Below, piece after piece: positions 16,787 to 26,612 of a stretch of 64,000 nucleotides of DNA; within the stretch, counting starts at the first letter, position 1, and the number at the start of each line of letters is the position of its first letter. Below the pieces are notes generated by a model. The model saw nothing but the letters and a program-made list of their open reading frames with translations. It made no database searches and was not told the origin of the DNA. Both the position numbers and the translations under genes were made by a program. The stretch is from Pyrococcus yayanosii CH1 (GTDB taxonomy: Archaea; Methanobacteriota_B; Thermococci; Thermococcales; Thermococcaceae), in the NCBI RefSeq assembly GCF_000215995.1, contig NC_015680.1, positions 1,178,001 to 1,242,000 of the forward strand, in the 5' to 3' direction.

Positions 16787-16847
16787 GGGAGGATGATGAG
16801 TCTGGAGCCCCCCGAGTTGTGAGGAGAACTTGCGGGGCTGACCTCCA
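16787..16847 (+). ncRNA. Candidate C/D box sRNA upstream of alaS cluster
   Basis: C box ATGATGA (16793-16799), D' box CCGA (16812-16815), C' box GTGAGGA (16819-16825) and D box CTGA (16838-16841). The ends pair as a terminal stem, GGAGG with CCTCC, next to the C and D boxes, as expected for the k-turn. A TATA-like TTAAAATAC lies about 25 nt upstream (16761-16769). The sRNA ends directly at the ATG of the next gene, so that gene's mRNA may overlap it. Guide targets were not identified. Confidence 0.75.
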
Positions 16848-17122
16848 TGATTAAGAGGATGCTTTGTCGGGAGTATATCGAAGAAATCGAAAGATTGGAG
16901 CGCTCCATAGTGGAGCTGGAGGAGGAAATCGTCAGGCTGAAGACTCAGCTCAGGATGAAGACAAACGAGGCCACGAGCCTAGCCATAGAGAACGCCAACC
17001 TCAGACACAAGCTGGAGAGGCTCCAGCGGCAGTACGAAAGGCTCATCGAGTTTCTAAAGAATGCTAAGATACCATTTGTGATAATTGATGAGGAATGCGA
17101 GGAGGAAACTGAGGGAAGATAG
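16847..17122 (+). CDS. Small coiled-coil protein upstream of alaS
   Basis: 91 residues with a heptad pattern through most of its length ([20 protein letters not shown], then [20 protein letters not shown]), ending in an acidic tail [11 protein letters not shown]. It is probably a dimeric coiled coil. It has no Shine-Dalgarno sequence because its start abuts a C/D box sRNA; an in-frame ATG at 16859 is an alternative. The function is unknown. It lies 50 nt before alaS on the same strand. Confidence 0.7.
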   Translation: MIKRMLCREYIEEIERLERSIVELEEEIVRLKTQLRMKTNEATSLAIENANLRHKLERLQRQYERLIEFLKNAKIPFVIIDEECEEETEGR

Positions 17123-17172
17123 GAAACCTTTATTACCAAGAGTTCTCCCCAACTTCTTGGAGGGAGAGTGCC

Positions 17173-19911
17173 ATGGAGTTCATCATGAAGACTAGGATGT
17201 TCGAGGAGGAGGGCTGGATAAGGAAGACCTGCAAGGTCTGCGGGAAACCCTTCTGGACACTCGACCCCGACAGGGAGACCTGCGGCGACCCGCCGTGCGA
17301 TGAATATGAATTCATTGGCAAACCGGGCATCCCAAAGAAGTACACCCTTGACGAGATGCGCGAGACCTTTTTAGGTTTCTTCGAGAAGCACGGGCACGGC
17401 AGGGTGAAGCGCTACCCGGTTCTTCCGCGCTGGCGCGATGATGTCCTCCTCGTTGGCGCTTCAATCATGGACTTCCAGCCTTGGGTTATCAGCGGCGAAG
17501 CCGATCCACCTGCCAATCCACTCACCATAAGCCAGCCCTCTATAAGGTTCACCGACATCGACAACGTCGGAATAACTGGCAGGCACTTCACGATCTTCGA
17601 GATGATGGCCCATCATGCTTTCAACTACCCTGGAAAGCCGATTTACTGGATGGACGAGACCGTTGAGCTAGCCTTTGAGTTCTTCACCAAAGAACTCAAG
17701 ATGAAGCCGGAGGACATTACCTTCAAGGAGAACCCGTGGGCCGGTGGAGGAAACGCCGGGCCGGCATTCGAGGTTCTCTACCGCGGCCTTGAGGTTGCTA
17801 CCCTCGTCTTCATGCAGTATAAGAAGGCCCTAGAAAATGCAGACCCAAGCCAGGTTGTCATCATCAAGGGCGAGAAGTATGTCCCTATGGAGACGAAAGT
17901 CGTCGACACCGGCTACGGCCTTGAACGCTTGGTCTGGATGAGCCAGGGGACGCCCACCGCTTACGACGCCGTCCTCGACTACGTCATCGAGCCGCTCAAG
18001 AGGGAGGCCGGTGTTGAGAAGATAGATGAGCGCATTTTAATGGAGAACTCTCGCCTTGCCGGAATGTTCGACATCGAGGACATGGGCGATCTGAAGGTCC
18101 TCCGCGAGCAGGTGGCCAAGCGTGTCGGCATAAGCGTCGAGGAGCTTGAGAAGGCGATAAGGCCCTACGAGCTCATCTATGCCATAGCGGACCACACGAA
18201 GGCTTTAACCTTTATGCTCGCCGACGGTGTCATTCCCTCCAACGTTAAGGCCGGCTACTTAGCTCGTCTGTTGATAAGGAAGAGCATGAGACACCTAAGG
18301 GAGCTTGGGCTTGAGGCACCACTCGCCGAAATCGTCGCCATGCACATAAAAGCCCTGCACAAGACGTTCCCCGAGTTCAAGGAAATGGAAGACATAATAC
18401 TGGAGATTATTGAGCTGGAGGAGAAGCGCTATGCTGAGACACTGAAGAGGGGAAGCGAGCTCGTGAAAAGGGAGATAACAAAACTAAAGAAGAAGGGGAA
18501 GAAAGAAATACCGCTGGAGAAGCTCATAACCTTCTACGAGAGCCATGGTCTAACACCGGAGATCGTCAAAGAGATAGCCGAGAAGGAAGGCGTTGATGTT
18601 CACATCCCAGACAACTTCTACTCCCTCGTGGCAAAGGAGGCCGAGAAGGGCGAGAAGAAAGAGGCCGCCAAGCACGTGGTCGACTTCGAGCTCGTCAAGG
18701 ACCTGCCGGAGACGAGGACGCTTTACTACGAGGACCCGTTCATGAAGGAGTTCAAGGCAAAAGTTCTTAGGGTCATCGACAACTGGCTCGTTCTCGACCA
18801 GACCGCCTTCTATCCGGAGGGCGGCGGCCAGCCCTACGACACGGGCGTTCTGGTGGTGGACGGGGAGGAAGTTAAGGTCACCAACGTCCAGAAGGTCGGG
18901 AAAGTAATCCTCCACAAGGTCGAGGAGCCTGAGAAGTTTAAGGAGGGGATGACCGTCCACGGAAAGCTCGACTGGGACAGGAGAATACAGCACATGCGCC
19001 ACCACACCGGAACCCACGTCCTCATGGGCGCCCTCGTAAGGGTTCTCGGAAAGCACGTCTGGCAAGCTGGAAGCCAGCTCCACACCGACTGGGCCCGCTT
19101 GGACATTTCTCACTACAAACGCATAACCGAGGAGGAGCTCAGAGAAATCGAGAGGCTCGCCAACAGCATAGTCATGGAGAACAGGCCGGTAAAGTGGGAG
19201 TGGCTTCCAAGAACCGAGGCAGAGCAGAAGTACGGCTTTAGGCTCTACCAGGGCGGAGTCGTGCCTGGCAGAGTTATCCGCGTCCTTAAGATAGAGGACT
19301 GGGACGTCCAGGCCTGTGGTGGAACTCATCTCCCGAGCACGGGCCTAATCGGGCCAATTAAGATACTCAGGACGGAGCGCATACAGGACGGCGTTGAAAG
19401 GATAATCTTTGCCTGTGGAGAGGCCGCCGTCAGGGAGTGGCAGAAAGAGAGGGAGCTCCTGAGAAAGACAAGCGAAGTCTTCCGCGTCCCTCCAGACAAG
19501 CTCCCAGAGACCGCGAAGAGGTTCTTCAACGAGTGGAAAGAAGCCAAGAAGGACGTCGAGAGGCTTAAGAAGGAGCTGGCCGAGGCCCAGATCCGTAACC
19601 TTGAGACAGCTGGACAGAGAATCGGGAACGTCGAGCTGATATTCCATAAGGTGGAGCTTGACCCCGCAACCCTCAGGGACGCGGCCCTGAGGCTCAAGAA
19701 GCCTGGCAGGGTGGTGGTGCTCTACAATGGAAGTGGTAACTTCGTCGTAGCCGTCGGCGATGGTGTGGAGGTAAAGGCGGGGGATATCGCCAAGAGGATA
19801 ACGACCGTAGCCGGAGGAGGAGGTGGCGGCAAGACCGATTTAGCTCAGGGAAGGGTCAAGGACGTCTCCAAGATAAAGGAGGTAATAGAAGACGTGAAGA
19901 ATGCCCTTTAG
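17173..19911 (+). CDS. alaS: Alanyl-tRNA synthetase (archaeal type)
   Basis: 912-residue class II enzyme that charges tRNA-Ala and clears Ser/Gly mischarging. It has the archaeal N-terminal extension with a Cys cluster ([23 protein letters not shown]) that may bind zinc. Catalytic motifs lie at [16 protein letters not shown] and [17 protein letters not shown]. The editing domain has [15 protein letters not shown] and [10 protein letters not shown], and the C-Ala end has [13 protein letters not shown]. The start at 17173 is supported by GGAGGGAG. It converges with the gene at 19908, overlapping by 4 nt. Confidence 0.97.
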   Translation: MEFIMKTRMFEEEGWIRKTCKVCGKPFWTLDPDRETCGDPPCDEYEFIGKPGIPKKYTLDEMRETFLGFFEKHGHGRVKRYPVLPRWRDDVLLVGASIMDFQPWVISGEADPPANPLTISQPSIRFTDIDNVGITGRHFTIFEMMAHHAFNYPGKPIYWMDETVELAFEFFTKELKMKPEDITFKENPWAGGGNAGPAFEVLYRGLEVATLVFMQYKKALENADPSQVVIIKGEKYVPMETKVVDTGYGLERLVWMSQGTPTAYDAVLDYVIEPLKREAGVEKIDERILMENSRLAGMFDIEDMGDLKVLREQVAKRVGISVEELEKAIRPYELIYAIADHTKALTFMLADGVIPSNVKAGYLARLLIRKSMRHLRELGLEAPLAEIVAMHIKALHKTFPEFKEMEDIILEIIELEEKRYAETLKRGSELVKREITKLKKKGKKEIPLEKLITFYESHGLTPEIVKEIAEKEGVDVHIPDNFYSLVAKEAEKGEKKEAAKHVVDFELVKDLPETRTLYYEDPFMKEFKAKVLRVIDNWLVLDQTAFYPEGGGQPYDTGVLVVDGEEVKVTNVQKVGKVILHKVEEPEKFKEGMTVHGKLDWDRRIQHMRHHTGTHVLMGALVRVLGKHVWQAGSQLHTDWARLDISHYKRITEEELREIERLANSIVMENRPVKWEWLPRTEAEQKYGFRLYQGGVVPGRVIRVLKIEDWDVQACGGTHLPSTGLIGPIKILRTERIQDGVERIIFACGEAAVREWQKERELLRKTSEVFRVPPDKLPETAKRFFNEWKEAKKDVERLKKELAEAQIRNLETAGQRIGNVELIFHKVELDPATLRDAALRLKKPGRVVVLYNGSGNFVVAVGDGVEVKAGDIAKRITTVAGGGGGGKTDLAQGRVKDVSKIKEVIEDVKNAL

Positions 19912-20384
19912 CTTCCCTCTTTTTGCTTCTCAATGTATATGGTGTCCTCCCATCTCCAGAGGGGAAGCTTGCTCATCCTAATCTCTATCGTGGCGTTGAC
20001 TTCACCCCTAACGACCTTCTTTGTGAGCTCAGGAGAGAGCGTGAACTGAACGTAAACCCATTCCGGAACCTTTCCTTTCTCAACCTTTATGCTGAAGCTG
20101 TCAACTCCTCTAAAGCTTTCATTCCCGTAGCCCACGACGTATTTCGTGCCCTCTGGGAACTTTATCCTCAGCTCAAAGCTGTCCACGAGGGGATTTATCT
20201 TCAGACCGAACAACCCATCTCCCTCGCCGGTCTGTGGATTTACGACGATATAAGTGATGCTCCTGTTGTTATCGTAGTAGACTTCCTCGTATTCCACGGT
20301 CGCCGGGGGCAACTTGGCTGTTTTCATGGCATAGGCAAGGAGAGCCACCAGTACGATAAGGAGTCCAAGCAGACGCTTATCCAC
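19908..20384 (-). CDS. Small secreted/anchored protein, unknown
   Basis: 158 residues. An N-terminal helix ([19 protein letters not shown]) anchors it in the membrane, and the remaining 130 residues look like a beta-sandwich ([38 protein letters not shown]). No family is recognised. It starts with GTG at 20384. It is monocistronic and divergent from the 4-alpha-glucanotransferase gene, sharing an intergenic region of less than 100 bp. Confidence 0.72.
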   Translation of the reverse strand: MDKRLLGLLIVLVALLAYAMKTAKLPPATVEYEEVYYDNNRSITYIVVNPQTGEGDGLFGLKINPLVDSFELRIKFPEGTKYVVGYGNESFRGVDSFSIKVEKGKVPEWVYVQFTLSPELTKKVVRGEVNATIEIRMSKLPLWRWEDTIYIEKQKEGS

Positions 20385-20437
20385 TCACACCACCCACATC
20401 ATCTCGTCTACTGAGGTTAAATAGTTTAGTGGCACAA

Positions 20438-20469
20438 ACCTTATATTTCATGAATCACTGGAAGTGATA
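20438..20469 (+). promoter_or_regulatory. TATA box and TGM operator of the 4-alpha-glucanotransferase gene
   Basis: ACCTTATATT is the TATA region. It is followed by AATCAC-TGGAA-GTGATA (20453-20469), which matches the Thermococcales glycolytic motif TATCAC-N5-GTGATA except for one base. This motif is the binding site of Tgr/TrmBL1. Its place downstream of the TATA box is the arrangement used for repression when sugar is absent. Confidence 0.8.
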
Positions 20470-20480
20470 AGGTGGGGAAG

Positions 20481-22427
20481 ATGGAGAAGATAAACTTCAT
20501 ATTTGGCATACACAATCACCAGCCCCTTGGGAACTTCGGATGGGTCTTCGAGAGCGCCTACGAAAGGGCTTACAGACCTTTTCTCGAGGCCCTCGAGGAG
20601 TACCCGAACATGAAGGCGGCTATCCACATAAGCGGACCCCTCGTGGAGTGGATTGAAGAGAACAGGCCGGAATACTTTGACCTGCTCCGCACACTCATCA
20701 AGAGAGGCCAGGTCGAACTCGTAGTCGCCGGCTTTTACGAGCCCGTGCTCGCGGCAATCCCCAAGGAGGACCGCATAGAGCAGATAAGGCTTATGAAGGA
20801 GTGGGCCAAGAAGCTCGGGTATGATGCAAGGGGCGTCTGGTTAACCGAGAGGGTCTGGCAGCCCGAGCTCGTCAAGACCCTCCGCGAGGCCGGGATAGAG
20901 TACGTGATCGTGGACGACTACCACTTCATGAGTGCCGGTCTGAGCAAGGAGGAGCTCTTCTGGCCCTACTACACGGAAGATGGTGGTGAGGTCATAACTG
21001 TTTTCCCCATAGATGAGAAGCTCCGCTACCTAATTCCATTCAGGCCAGTTGAGAAAACCATTGAATACCTCCACTCCCTCATAGATGATGACGAGAGCAA
21101 AGTTGCGGTCTTCCACGACGACGGGGAGAAGTTCGGCGTCTGGCCCGGCACCTATGAGTGGGTGCACGAGAAGGGATGGCTCAGGGAGTTCTTCGAGAGG
21201 GTATCCAGCGACGAGCGGATCAACTTGATGCTTTACTCTGAGTATCTGGAGCGCTTCAGGCCCAAAGGATTGGTATACCTGCCAATAGCCTCCTACTTCG
21301 AGATGAGCGAGTGGTCCCTTCCGGCGAGGCAGGCAAAGCTCTTCGTCGAGTTCGTGAACAGACTCAAGGAAAGGGGCGAGTTCGAGCGCTACCGCGTCTT
21401 CGTTCGTGGCGGCATCTGGAAGAACTTCTTCTTCAAGTATCCAGAGGGCAACTACATGCACAAGCGGATGCTGATGATCAGTAAGCTCGCAAGGGATAAG
21501 CCAGAGGCTAGGCGCTTCATTCTCAGGGCCCAATGCAACGACGCCTACTGGCACGGCGTCTTCGGCGGCATATACCTGCCCCATCTGAGGAGGGCCATCT
21601 GGGAGAACATTATTAGGGCCCACGTCCCCATCGGAAGCTTCGTCAAGGACATAGACTATGACGGCCGCGAGGAGGTTTACCTCGAGAACGAGAATTTCAT
21701 AGCGGTATTCAAGCCGGCCTACGGTGGGGCCCTCTTCGAGCTGAGCTCCAAAAGGAAGGCAGTGAACTACTGCGATGTCCTCGCCAGGAGATGGGAGCAC
21801 TACCACGAGGTCTCCGAAGCGGCGACACCCGAGGAGGAAGGCGAGGGAGTGGCAAGCATCCATGAACTCGGCAAGAAGATTCCCGAGGAAATTAGGAGAG
21901 AGTTAGCCTACGACAACCATCTCAGGGCGCTCCTCCAAGACCACTTCCTCTCTCCTGAGACAACCCTCGACGACTACAGACTCGCCCGCTACGAGGAGCT
22001 CGGCGACTTCTTGACGGGCCCCTACAATTACGAGCCCTTCGAGAACGGTGTAACACTCTGGAGGGACGGGTACCCCGGGAGAAGGGTGGAGAAGTCTTTC
22101 CGCCTCACCGAGGACGGCTTCGTTGTCGATTATAGGGTGAAGAGCGATGCCAAAGTCCTCTTCGGCGTGGAGCTGAACTTGGCCGTGCACAGTGTCATGG
22201 AGAAGCCAGAAGAATTCGAGGCCGATAGGGTAGAAATAGACGACACCTATGCCATCGGGAAGGCCGTCATCGAGCTCGACAAAAGGGCGAGGGTCTGGAA
22301 ATATCCCATAAAGACACTATCGCAAAGTGAGAGCGGGTGGGACTTTATCCAGCAGGGTGTCAGCTACACTTTCCTGTTCCCCCTTGACGGCGAGTTGAGG
22401 TTCAGGCTGAGGTTCAGGGAGCTCTGA
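20481..22427 (+). CDS. 4-alpha-glucanotransferase (GH57)
   Basis: 648-residue cytosolic glucanotransferase that moves maltodextrin segments between chains. It closely follows the T. litoralis GH57 enzyme from its beginning, MEKINFIFGIHNHQPLGNFG. The nucleophile Glu is in GVWLTERVWQPEL and the acid/base Asp is in KVAVFHDDGEKFGVWP. The N-terminal 380 residues form the (beta/alpha)7 barrel and the rest the C-terminal beta domain. I chose the ATG at 20481 because GGTGGGG lies just upstream; the GTG at 20472 is inside that site. A TGM operator controls it. Confidence 0.95.
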   Translation: MEKINFIFGIHNHQPLGNFGWVFESAYERAYRPFLEALEEYPNMKAAIHISGPLVEWIEENRPEYFDLLRTLIKRGQVELVVAGFYEPVLAAIPKEDRIEQIRLMKEWAKKLGYDARGVWLTERVWQPELVKTLREAGIEYVIVDDYHFMSAGLSKEELFWPYYTEDGGEVITVFPIDEKLRYLIPFRPVEKTIEYLHSLIDDDESKVAVFHDDGEKFGVWPGTYEWVHEKGWLREFFERVSSDERINLMLYSEYLERFRPKGLVYLPIASYFEMSEWSLPARQAKLFVEFVNRLKERGEFERYRVFVRGGIWKNFFFKYPEGNYMHKRMLMISKLARDKPEARRFILRAQCNDAYWHGVFGGIYLPHLRRAIWENIIRAHVPIGSFVKDIDYDGREEVYLENENFIAVFKPAYGGALFELSSKRKAVNYCDVLARRWEHYHEVSEAATPEEEGEGVASIHELGKKIPEEIRRELAYDNHLRALLQDHFLSPETTLDDYRLARYEELGDFLTGPYNYEPFENGVTLWRDGYPGRRVEKSFRLTEDGFVVDYRVKSDAKVLFGVELNLAVHSVMEKPEEFEADRVEIDDTYAIGKAVIELDKRARVWKYPIKTLSQSESGWDFIQQGVSYTFLFPLDGELRFRLRFREL

Positions 22428-22464
22428 TTTCAAAACTTTCTTATTTTAGCTGGCTGGAAAGGAG

Positions 22465-22526
22465 GGGCCTCGGCTAGGGAGGCCTTCATCACCGCTCAGG
22501 GCCCGAAAGTTTCCCCTCATCGGCCC
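22465..22526 (-). ncRNA. Candidate C/D box sRNA (imperfect boxes)
   Basis: On the minus strand: a degenerate C box CGATGAG (about 22515-22521), D' CTGA (22496-22499), perfect C' GTGATGA (22486-22492) and D box CCGA (22470-22473). The flanks GGGCC and GGCCC can pair as a terminal stem that closes the k-turn. Guides would be about 14 and 12 nt. It lies between two converging genes and overlaps the stop of the membrane-protein gene. The C and D boxes both carry a T-to-C change, so it is less certain than the other two. Confidence 0.5.
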
Positions 22527-24781
22527 GGAGTAAAGCGAACCCTCACACGCCTCTTCTTAGTCTCGGGGAACGCATAGAGGGAGAGGAACAGCCACGCCAG
22601 GCCGGAGTACAGTCTAAGCTTCTCAAAGGGATCTCTAAACTCCCCGCTGACTCTATGGCAGCCGGATTCAAGCGTCACGAGCATTAAGCCCGTCCGGTCA
22701 TCTCGCATGACCTTTAACGGTTTATCGCCAGATGAGATGTGCCAGTGAGGGTAATAGGCCTCAGAGATTCTGACCATGGACGTTTCGTTAACGTCAACTA
22801 AGAGGTAAAAGCGTCCGTCGCTCCTGAAGAGGATTGAATAGTTTAGGGATATCTGCCGGATGGAGAGCAATCCCTCGATAATGGAGAGTTCATAAGAGGA
22901 ATTCCAGTAAAGGGAGTGGAATATGAGATTGCCCCCAAGGAAGTAAACCCGACCCCTTCCGTAGTCTCTGAAGCCTATCAGAGTTAGGTTGCCCGCCCTT
23001 ACGAGAGGGGTAACGTTCTCGAAGAGAGGACCAAACCAAGGGCCATCGGCATACTGGAAGGGGGCAAAGAGAGAGACATCGTAAACGGAGGAGCTCAAGT
23101 TCCCCACCGGTCCAACCTCGACCTCAGCACCGAAGGCCTCACCATCAGCCTCTGGAGCCCATATTACGGTACCCCCTTCCCTTGCGAACTCCTCGAGTCG
23201 TTTAACTTCTTCCTCGGTCGGCATCCCTGCGTATATTATAGCATCAACGCCGGAGAGTTCGTTGGGGAGCTTCGGTAGGTAGGCGTAGTCGAAGGGCAAC
23301 TCCCAGTACCGCCCGATGAGGAGGACGCGGACGGGCTGAACGAAGCTGACGTTCGCCTCATAGACCCTGTAACGGCCGAACTCCACGACTGGTACGTACT
23401 CGAGGGACCTCAGAAAGTCTTCGGAAACCAAGCCGCAGTCCCCTTCGATAACAAACCTCACAGCGTAAGCGCGAAGATAATAGGTCAAAGTTGGGTCACC
23501 TATAGAGAGGAAGTACCAAAGCTTCTCTTCTCCTTCCCTCGCAGGATTTCCTTCATGATACCAGCCGTTGAAGACCGTCTTACCGGTGAGAGCCGGGAGA
23601 TAACTGGGCCATGAGAATTCGCAAGGTGCATCGACAATGAACCTCCAGTCAACCCCCGGCTGCTCTCCCAGCCATTCCGCGAGGGCAAGATAGTCGTCAG
23701 GAAGCCTAGGAATGGTAGGCAGGAAGAGCAAAGAAATCACCAGAGTGACCGTTAGGGGGGCCACCAACAAGACCTTTTTGGAGGTAACATCGACGGCCTT
23801 CGCTCCAGCGACGGCCACAATGTAAGCTAGGAGGTCAAGCCACCTGTAGGGAGGGATTATACGGAGCAGGAGCAGTGAGTGAAGCCACGGGGTGGGAGAG
23901 TAATATCCAAAGGAGAGGTATATGAAGATAGCCGCCAGGATGAGCTCCCTAAGTCCTCTCCTCTTCAAGACGAGAATTGAAAGAGAGAACACGGCCAGTC
24001 CCAAGAGAAACTCAGGTCTTAAGAGGTCCGATGGAGGAACGCTATAAGCTTTGAAGAGGTGCGTCCCATATATATCCCAAAAGTCCACCCAGGCCCTCTC
24101 GAAGAAAAAGGGGACGTACCAGAAGGCCACTAAGAGCATCGTGAGCGCGGTGAGTTTGAAGGCGTTCTCGATGGTTCCCATCTTCACCAGCCTCTCCCCA
24201 TATAGGGCGAGCGTCAGAACGAGCAGCGGGATTAAGATAGAGTGGTGGGTGAGCAGAATGGCCGAGATTGCCAGGGACGAGAAAACGACCGTTCGTATGT
24301 GCCTCTCGGAGAGGAGCAAAACGGCAAGAACAAAGAGGGGAGCGAGATTTATCGCGTTTGCCCTTGGGAAGTTGGCTTCCACGTATACCACGAACAACTT
24401 AGATGGGAATAGAAGGTAAATGACGGGACCAACGTACGCTCCCAACCCGAGCCCAAGCCTCCTTAGAAGGAAGAACATAGACCAGGCCCCGATAAATGAT
24501 GTGAGCACGAGTGTAAAGCTATAGCCGAGGATATCACTCCTAAGAATTTTCCCGAAGAAAGCTCCGAGGAGATAGGAGGCTGGCGGATAAAAACGGAAGA
24601 AGGGAAAACCAGCATACCAATCCTCTATCCAGGGCTTCCATCCATCTTCCATGAGCTTGTGAATCTTAAAGAGATGGCCGTTCCCATCAACTGGAAGAGC
24701 AGGTGGTGATGGGGCTGTGATAAGGGGGAGGTAGATGAAAATCGACAGCAGGAGAAGCAGGACGAAATAGGCCTTCTTCAC
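22517..24781 (-). CDS. Large integral membrane protein of the PTPS-related/glycosyltransferase-like type
   Basis: 754 residues. The first 370 hold about ten membrane spans, beginning LLLLLSIFIYLPLITAPSPP. Conserved loop text such as GHLFKIHKLMEDGWKPWIED and GFPFFRFYPPASYLLGAFFG is typical of the 6-pyruvoyl-tetrahydropterin-synthase-related membrane family, which resembles GT-C glycosyltransferases. The outer C-terminal half is a beta-rich ectodomain, followed by one last span (LYSGLAWLFLSLYAFPE). It may modify surface glycans, but this is inference. It starts with GTG overlapping the stop of the gene at 24778. Confidence 0.78.
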   Translation of the reverse strand: MKKAYFVLLLLLSIFIYLPLITAPSPPALPVDGNGHLFKIHKLMEDGWKPWIEDWYAGFPFFRFYPPASYLLGAFFGKILRSDILGYSFTLVLTSFIGAWSMFFLLRRLGLGLGAYVGPVIYLLFPSKLFVVYVEANFPRANAINLAPLFVLAVLLLSERHIRTVVFSSLAISAILLTHHSILIPLLVLTLALYGERLVKMGTIENAFKLTALTMLLVAFWYVPFFFERAWVDFWDIYGTHLFKAYSVPPSDLLRPEFLLGLAVFSLSILVLKRRGLRELILAAIFIYLSFGYYSPTPWLHSLLLLRIIPPYRWLDLLAYIVAVAGAKAVDVTSKKVLLVAPLTVTLVISLLFLPTIPRLPDDYLALAEWLGEQPGVDWRFIVDAPCEFSWPSYLPALTGKTVFNGWYHEGNPAREGEEKLWYFLSIGDPTLTYYLRAYAVRFVIEGDCGLVSEDFLRSLEYVPVVEFGRYRVYEANVSFVQPVRVLLIGRYWELPFDYAYLPKLPNELSGVDAIIYAGMPTEEEVKRLEEFAREGGTVIWAPEADGEAFGAEVEVGPVGNLSSSVYDVSLFAPFQYADGPWFGPLFENVTPLVRAGNLTLIGFRDYGRGRVYFLGGNLIFHSLYWNSSYELSIIEGLLSIRQISLNYSILFRSDGRFYLLVDVNETSMVRISEAYYPHWHISSGDKPLKVMRDDRTGLMLVTLESGCHRVSGEFRDPFEKLRLYSGLAWLFLSLYAFPETKKRRVRVRFTPGR

Positions 24782-25218
24782 AATTCCGCCCCCTTGATTA
24801 GCCTGAGGAGCTCCTTAAGACCCGCTAACGTGGCGGCAAAGTAAGTTCCATCATAACTCCCAGCAAGCCAGAGCTCATCTCCCGCCTTCACGAACCTTAC
24901 CGCAAACCCTCCCTTCTTCAGCCAAGGACCCTCTCCCTCGACCTCAAGGGCCTCGGAGAATCCAACAACCTTCGCCCTCCTGAGGAAGCTAGGATGTGAA
25001 AGTAGGAGCTCAAGGAGTTCTGGAAAGGCTCTTTCGTCAACCCATATCATTATCTCGCCCGTGGAGAACTCGTGGATTACCCTCATCCTCCCCCCGTCCA
25101 ACCGTGCATCGGCCACGTACCTCTCGCTTCCCTCGACCTCGCCCAGCTTAATACCCTTAAGAAACTCGTTCAAGAACTTAATTGGATATCCCGTATCCAG
25201 TATTTTAACCACCGCCAT
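24778..25218 (-). CDS. Conserved hypothetical cytosolic protein
   Basis: 146 residues, alpha/beta, with no membrane segment. Repeated beta strands (RMRVIHEFSTGEIMIWVDER, ELWLAGSYDGTYFAATLAGL) suggest a small sensor-like or PH-like fold, but I do not recognise the family. It is the first gene of a two-gene operon with the large membrane protein (stop/start overlap GTGA) and is divergent from the glycosyltransferase gene at 25272. Confidence 0.7.
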   Translation of the reverse strand: MAVVKILDTGYPIKFLNEFLKGIKLGEVEGSERYVADARLDGGRMRVIHEFSTGEIMIWVDERAFPELLELLLSHPSFLRRAKVVGFSEALEVEGEGPWLKKGGFAVRFVKAGDELWLAGSYDGTYFAATLAGLKELLRLIKGAEL

Positions 25219-25271
25219 CCATGCCCCCCGAGAATTTAAAAATCCTCCAGACTAAAACGGTTGCGGTAGTC

Positions 25272-26612
25272 ATGAGGGTTTCCCTGAGGTTCCAGTCGGT
25301 GGTATATCTATACCTCATAGGACTCATCGCATTAGCGGAGCTCTTGCCTGCGGCCTACGTGCTCGAGGGGGTACTATTGTTTCTGTTCTTCATGGTATTC
25401 TCGGGGACCATCTTCTACATTCTGCTGATGCTCGCTACGAGGCGTTCTTATCCGTCCGAGGTCTCAGATGATGAACCTAGCCCCCTCGACCCTCTCGTCT
25501 ACGTCCTCGTGCCTGCCCATAATGAGGAGAATGTTATAGGGAAGACCGCCAGGAGCGTCTTAAATCAGGACTACCTAAACTTGAAGCTTTTTCTAATAAA
25601 CGACAACTCAACGGACGGAACGAGGAAGATCATGGAGGCTATAAAGCGCCAGAACCCGAAGAGGGTGGTCGTGATAGATGTCCCACCCGATAGGGGGCGC
25701 AAGAAGCCCAGGGCCCTTAACTATGCCCTCGAGCTGATAGAAAAGGAGCATGAAAAGCCGGAGTTTGTGTTCATCCTCGACGCTGACTACATCCTTCCTC
25801 CCGATGCGATTAGAAAGCTCGTGAGGATAATGGAGAAGGCTCCCAACTACGTCATCGGGATTCAGGGGAACGTGAGACCTAGGAACTGGCGGAAGAACTT
25901 CATTACAAAGTTTATAACCCTCGAGAGGCTCGCGGGCTTCAACGTTGCCATAGAGGGGGATATGAAGCTCAACGAGAACGGGAAGTATGGAGGAACGGTG
26001 GCACTGATAAGATTTAAGGACCTAATAAGGGTCGGCAAGTTTGGGGAGGATGCCATAACGGAAGACACAGAGCTCTGGGCGAGAGCCCTTATTTCAGGCT
26101 ACCGGTTCTGGTACTACCACGGGATTGTGGGATGGGAGGAGGCTGTCGAGGACTTAAGGCACTACATAAAGCAAAGGAGCAGGTGGGCCCAGGGGCACCT
26201 CCAAGTCATGATTGATTACTACTGGAACGTCCTGAGAGGATGCACGACGCCCGTGGAAGCCTTCGTAGAGCACTTCTACCTCCTGAGTTACCTCGTGCCC
26301 GTGTTCTGGCTACTCTCCCTGCTACTTAACGGCTACCTACTCTTAACCGGTGCAAGGAGCTTCGGCCTAATACCTCCGAAGATATCGATAGCCATGTCCA
26401 TTGTGGCCTTCCTGGTGTTCTGGGCCTCTATAGCGTACTCAAACTGGATTGAAGGAAAGAGAACAGGCCTTCAAATTGAGTGGAGCTTCATCGCAGCATA
26501 TCCACTATACTTCTCGCTCTTCGTATTCATGGCGGTTATCTATACGACAAGAGCCCTCCTAAGGCTCATAGCGGGAAAGTTTCACTGGGAAAAGACGAAG
26601 AGGTTCACCTGA
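25272..26612 (+). CDS. Family 2 glycosyltransferase, processive membrane type
   Basis: 446 residues. Two membrane helices at the N-terminus are followed by the GT2 domain (YVLVPAHNEENVIGKTARSV, first Asp motif LINDNSTDGT, DAD motif FILDADYILPPDAIRKL, acceptor motif GEDAITEDTELWAR). The QRSRW signature of cellulose/hyaluronan-synthase-like enzymes is present in KQRSRWAQGHLQ. Three or four helices close the C-terminus. I chose the ATG at 25272 because the TATA-like TTTAAAAAT at 25234-25243 places the transcription start near 25265, downstream of the ATG at 25221. It likely makes an extracellular or lipid-linked glycan. Confidence 0.88.
   Translation: MRVSLRFQSVVYLYLIGLIALAELLPAAYVLEGVLLFLFFMVFSGTIFYILLMLATRRSYPSEVSDDEPSPLDPLVYVLVPAHNEENVIGKTARSVLNQDYLNLKLFLINDNSTDGTRKIMEAIKRQNPKRVVVIDVPPDRGRKKPRALNYALELIEKEHEKPEFVFILDADYILPPDAIRKLVRIMEKAPNYVIGIQGNVRPRNWRKNFITKFITLERLAGFNVAIEGDMKLNENGKYGGTVALIRFKDLIRVGKFGEDAITEDTELWARALISGYRFWYYHGIVGWEEAVEDLRHYIKQRSRWAQGHLQVMIDYYWNVLRGCTTPVEAFVEHFYLLSYLVPVFWLLSLLLNGYLLLTGARSFGLIPPKISIAMSIVAFLVFWASIAYSNWIEGKRTGLQIEWSFIAAYPLYFSLFVFMAVIYTTRALLRLIAGKFHWEKTKRFT

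Noticed and set aside
18550-19329. Long minus-strand frame inside alaS
   Set aside because: It is a shadow of the AlaRS editing domain, with no ribosome binding site.
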